Assembly: GCA_002380945.1 (NCBI GenBank)
Contig: DFWO01000186.1
Coordinates: 16,367 to 23,019 of the forward strand
DNA: 6,653 bases
Source of the DNA: Methylococcaceae bacterium UBA4132
GTDB lineage: Bacteria > Pseudomonadota > Gammaproteobacteria > Methylococcales > Methylomonadaceae
Direction of reading: 5' to 3'
The notes beneath the pieces are model-generated. The model did not search any database. It had not been told where the DNA came from and saw only the letters and a list, made by a program, of their open reading frames with translations. Every line of letters starts with the position of its first letter. Positions within the stretch are counted from its first letter, which is position 1. Below are positions 6,594 to 6,653 of the stretch, piece after piece. A program made the position numbers and the translations under genes.

Positions 6594-6653
6594 ATGATGT
6601 TAGCCAAGGCATTTTTACAAGTCTTTGGTTATGTTTGGTAGCTTGTTTAATAA
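6594..6653. other. Window-edge sequence upstream of the cytochrome remnant
   Basis: An intact gene should have a heme site and then a signal peptide immediately upstream of SHH. Here the same minus-strand frame reads a short stretch, a TAA, then KCLG, a second TAA, and HH before the ATG. No CxxCH, hydrophobic segment or Shine-Dalgarno is visible. Either the N-terminus has decayed beyond recognition, or a deletion or insertion boundary lies here. Confidence 0.45.

Overview
The window carries three protein-coding loci, all on the minus strand. It looks like a piece of a mid-GC Gram-negative chromosome. A gammaproteobacterium of the sulfur- or methane-oxidising kind (Thiotrichales or Methylococcales-like) would fit the periplasmic multiheme cytochrome, the codon use and the CACGAAAAA-type intergenic repeat. 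That placement is an inference from remembered family patterns, not something the window proves. No tRNA, rRNA, CRISPR array, transposase or phage gene was found.

Reading with transcription, from high to low coordinates: (1) About 4502-6593 holds a large multiheme c-type cytochrome fused to HEAT-like and TPR repeats. It is visibly broken. Its 5' part (6393-6593) and its 3' part (4502-6394) lie in different frames that meet at 6392-6395. One heme site has decayed from CxxCH to CAEYH. The expected signal peptide and N-terminal heme site are missing, and in-frame stops lie just upstream. (2) 4222-4501 is an AT-rich gap containing an imperfect, roughly 106-bp inverted-repeat unit. (3) 1690-4221 is an intact glycogen/alpha-glucan phosphorylase (glgP). 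(4) 1572-1689 is a gap dominated by a 68-nt inverted repeat (1604-1671) built from tandem CACGAAAAA-like 9-mers. (5) 1-1571 is glucose-6-phosphate isomerase (pgi), whose last few codons fall outside the window.

glgP and pgi form a plausible glycogen-use unit. Phosphorylase releases glucose-1-phosphate, a phosphoglucomutase not present here would convert it to glucose-6-phosphate, and Pgi links that to fructose-6-phosphate and glycolysis. Both proteins resemble, from memory, the subfamilies typical of cyanobacteria. The cytochrome locus appears unrelated to this pathway.

I see no convincing undescribed system. The most interesting items are the decaying cytochrome-HEAT-TPR gene and the two structured intergenic repeats.
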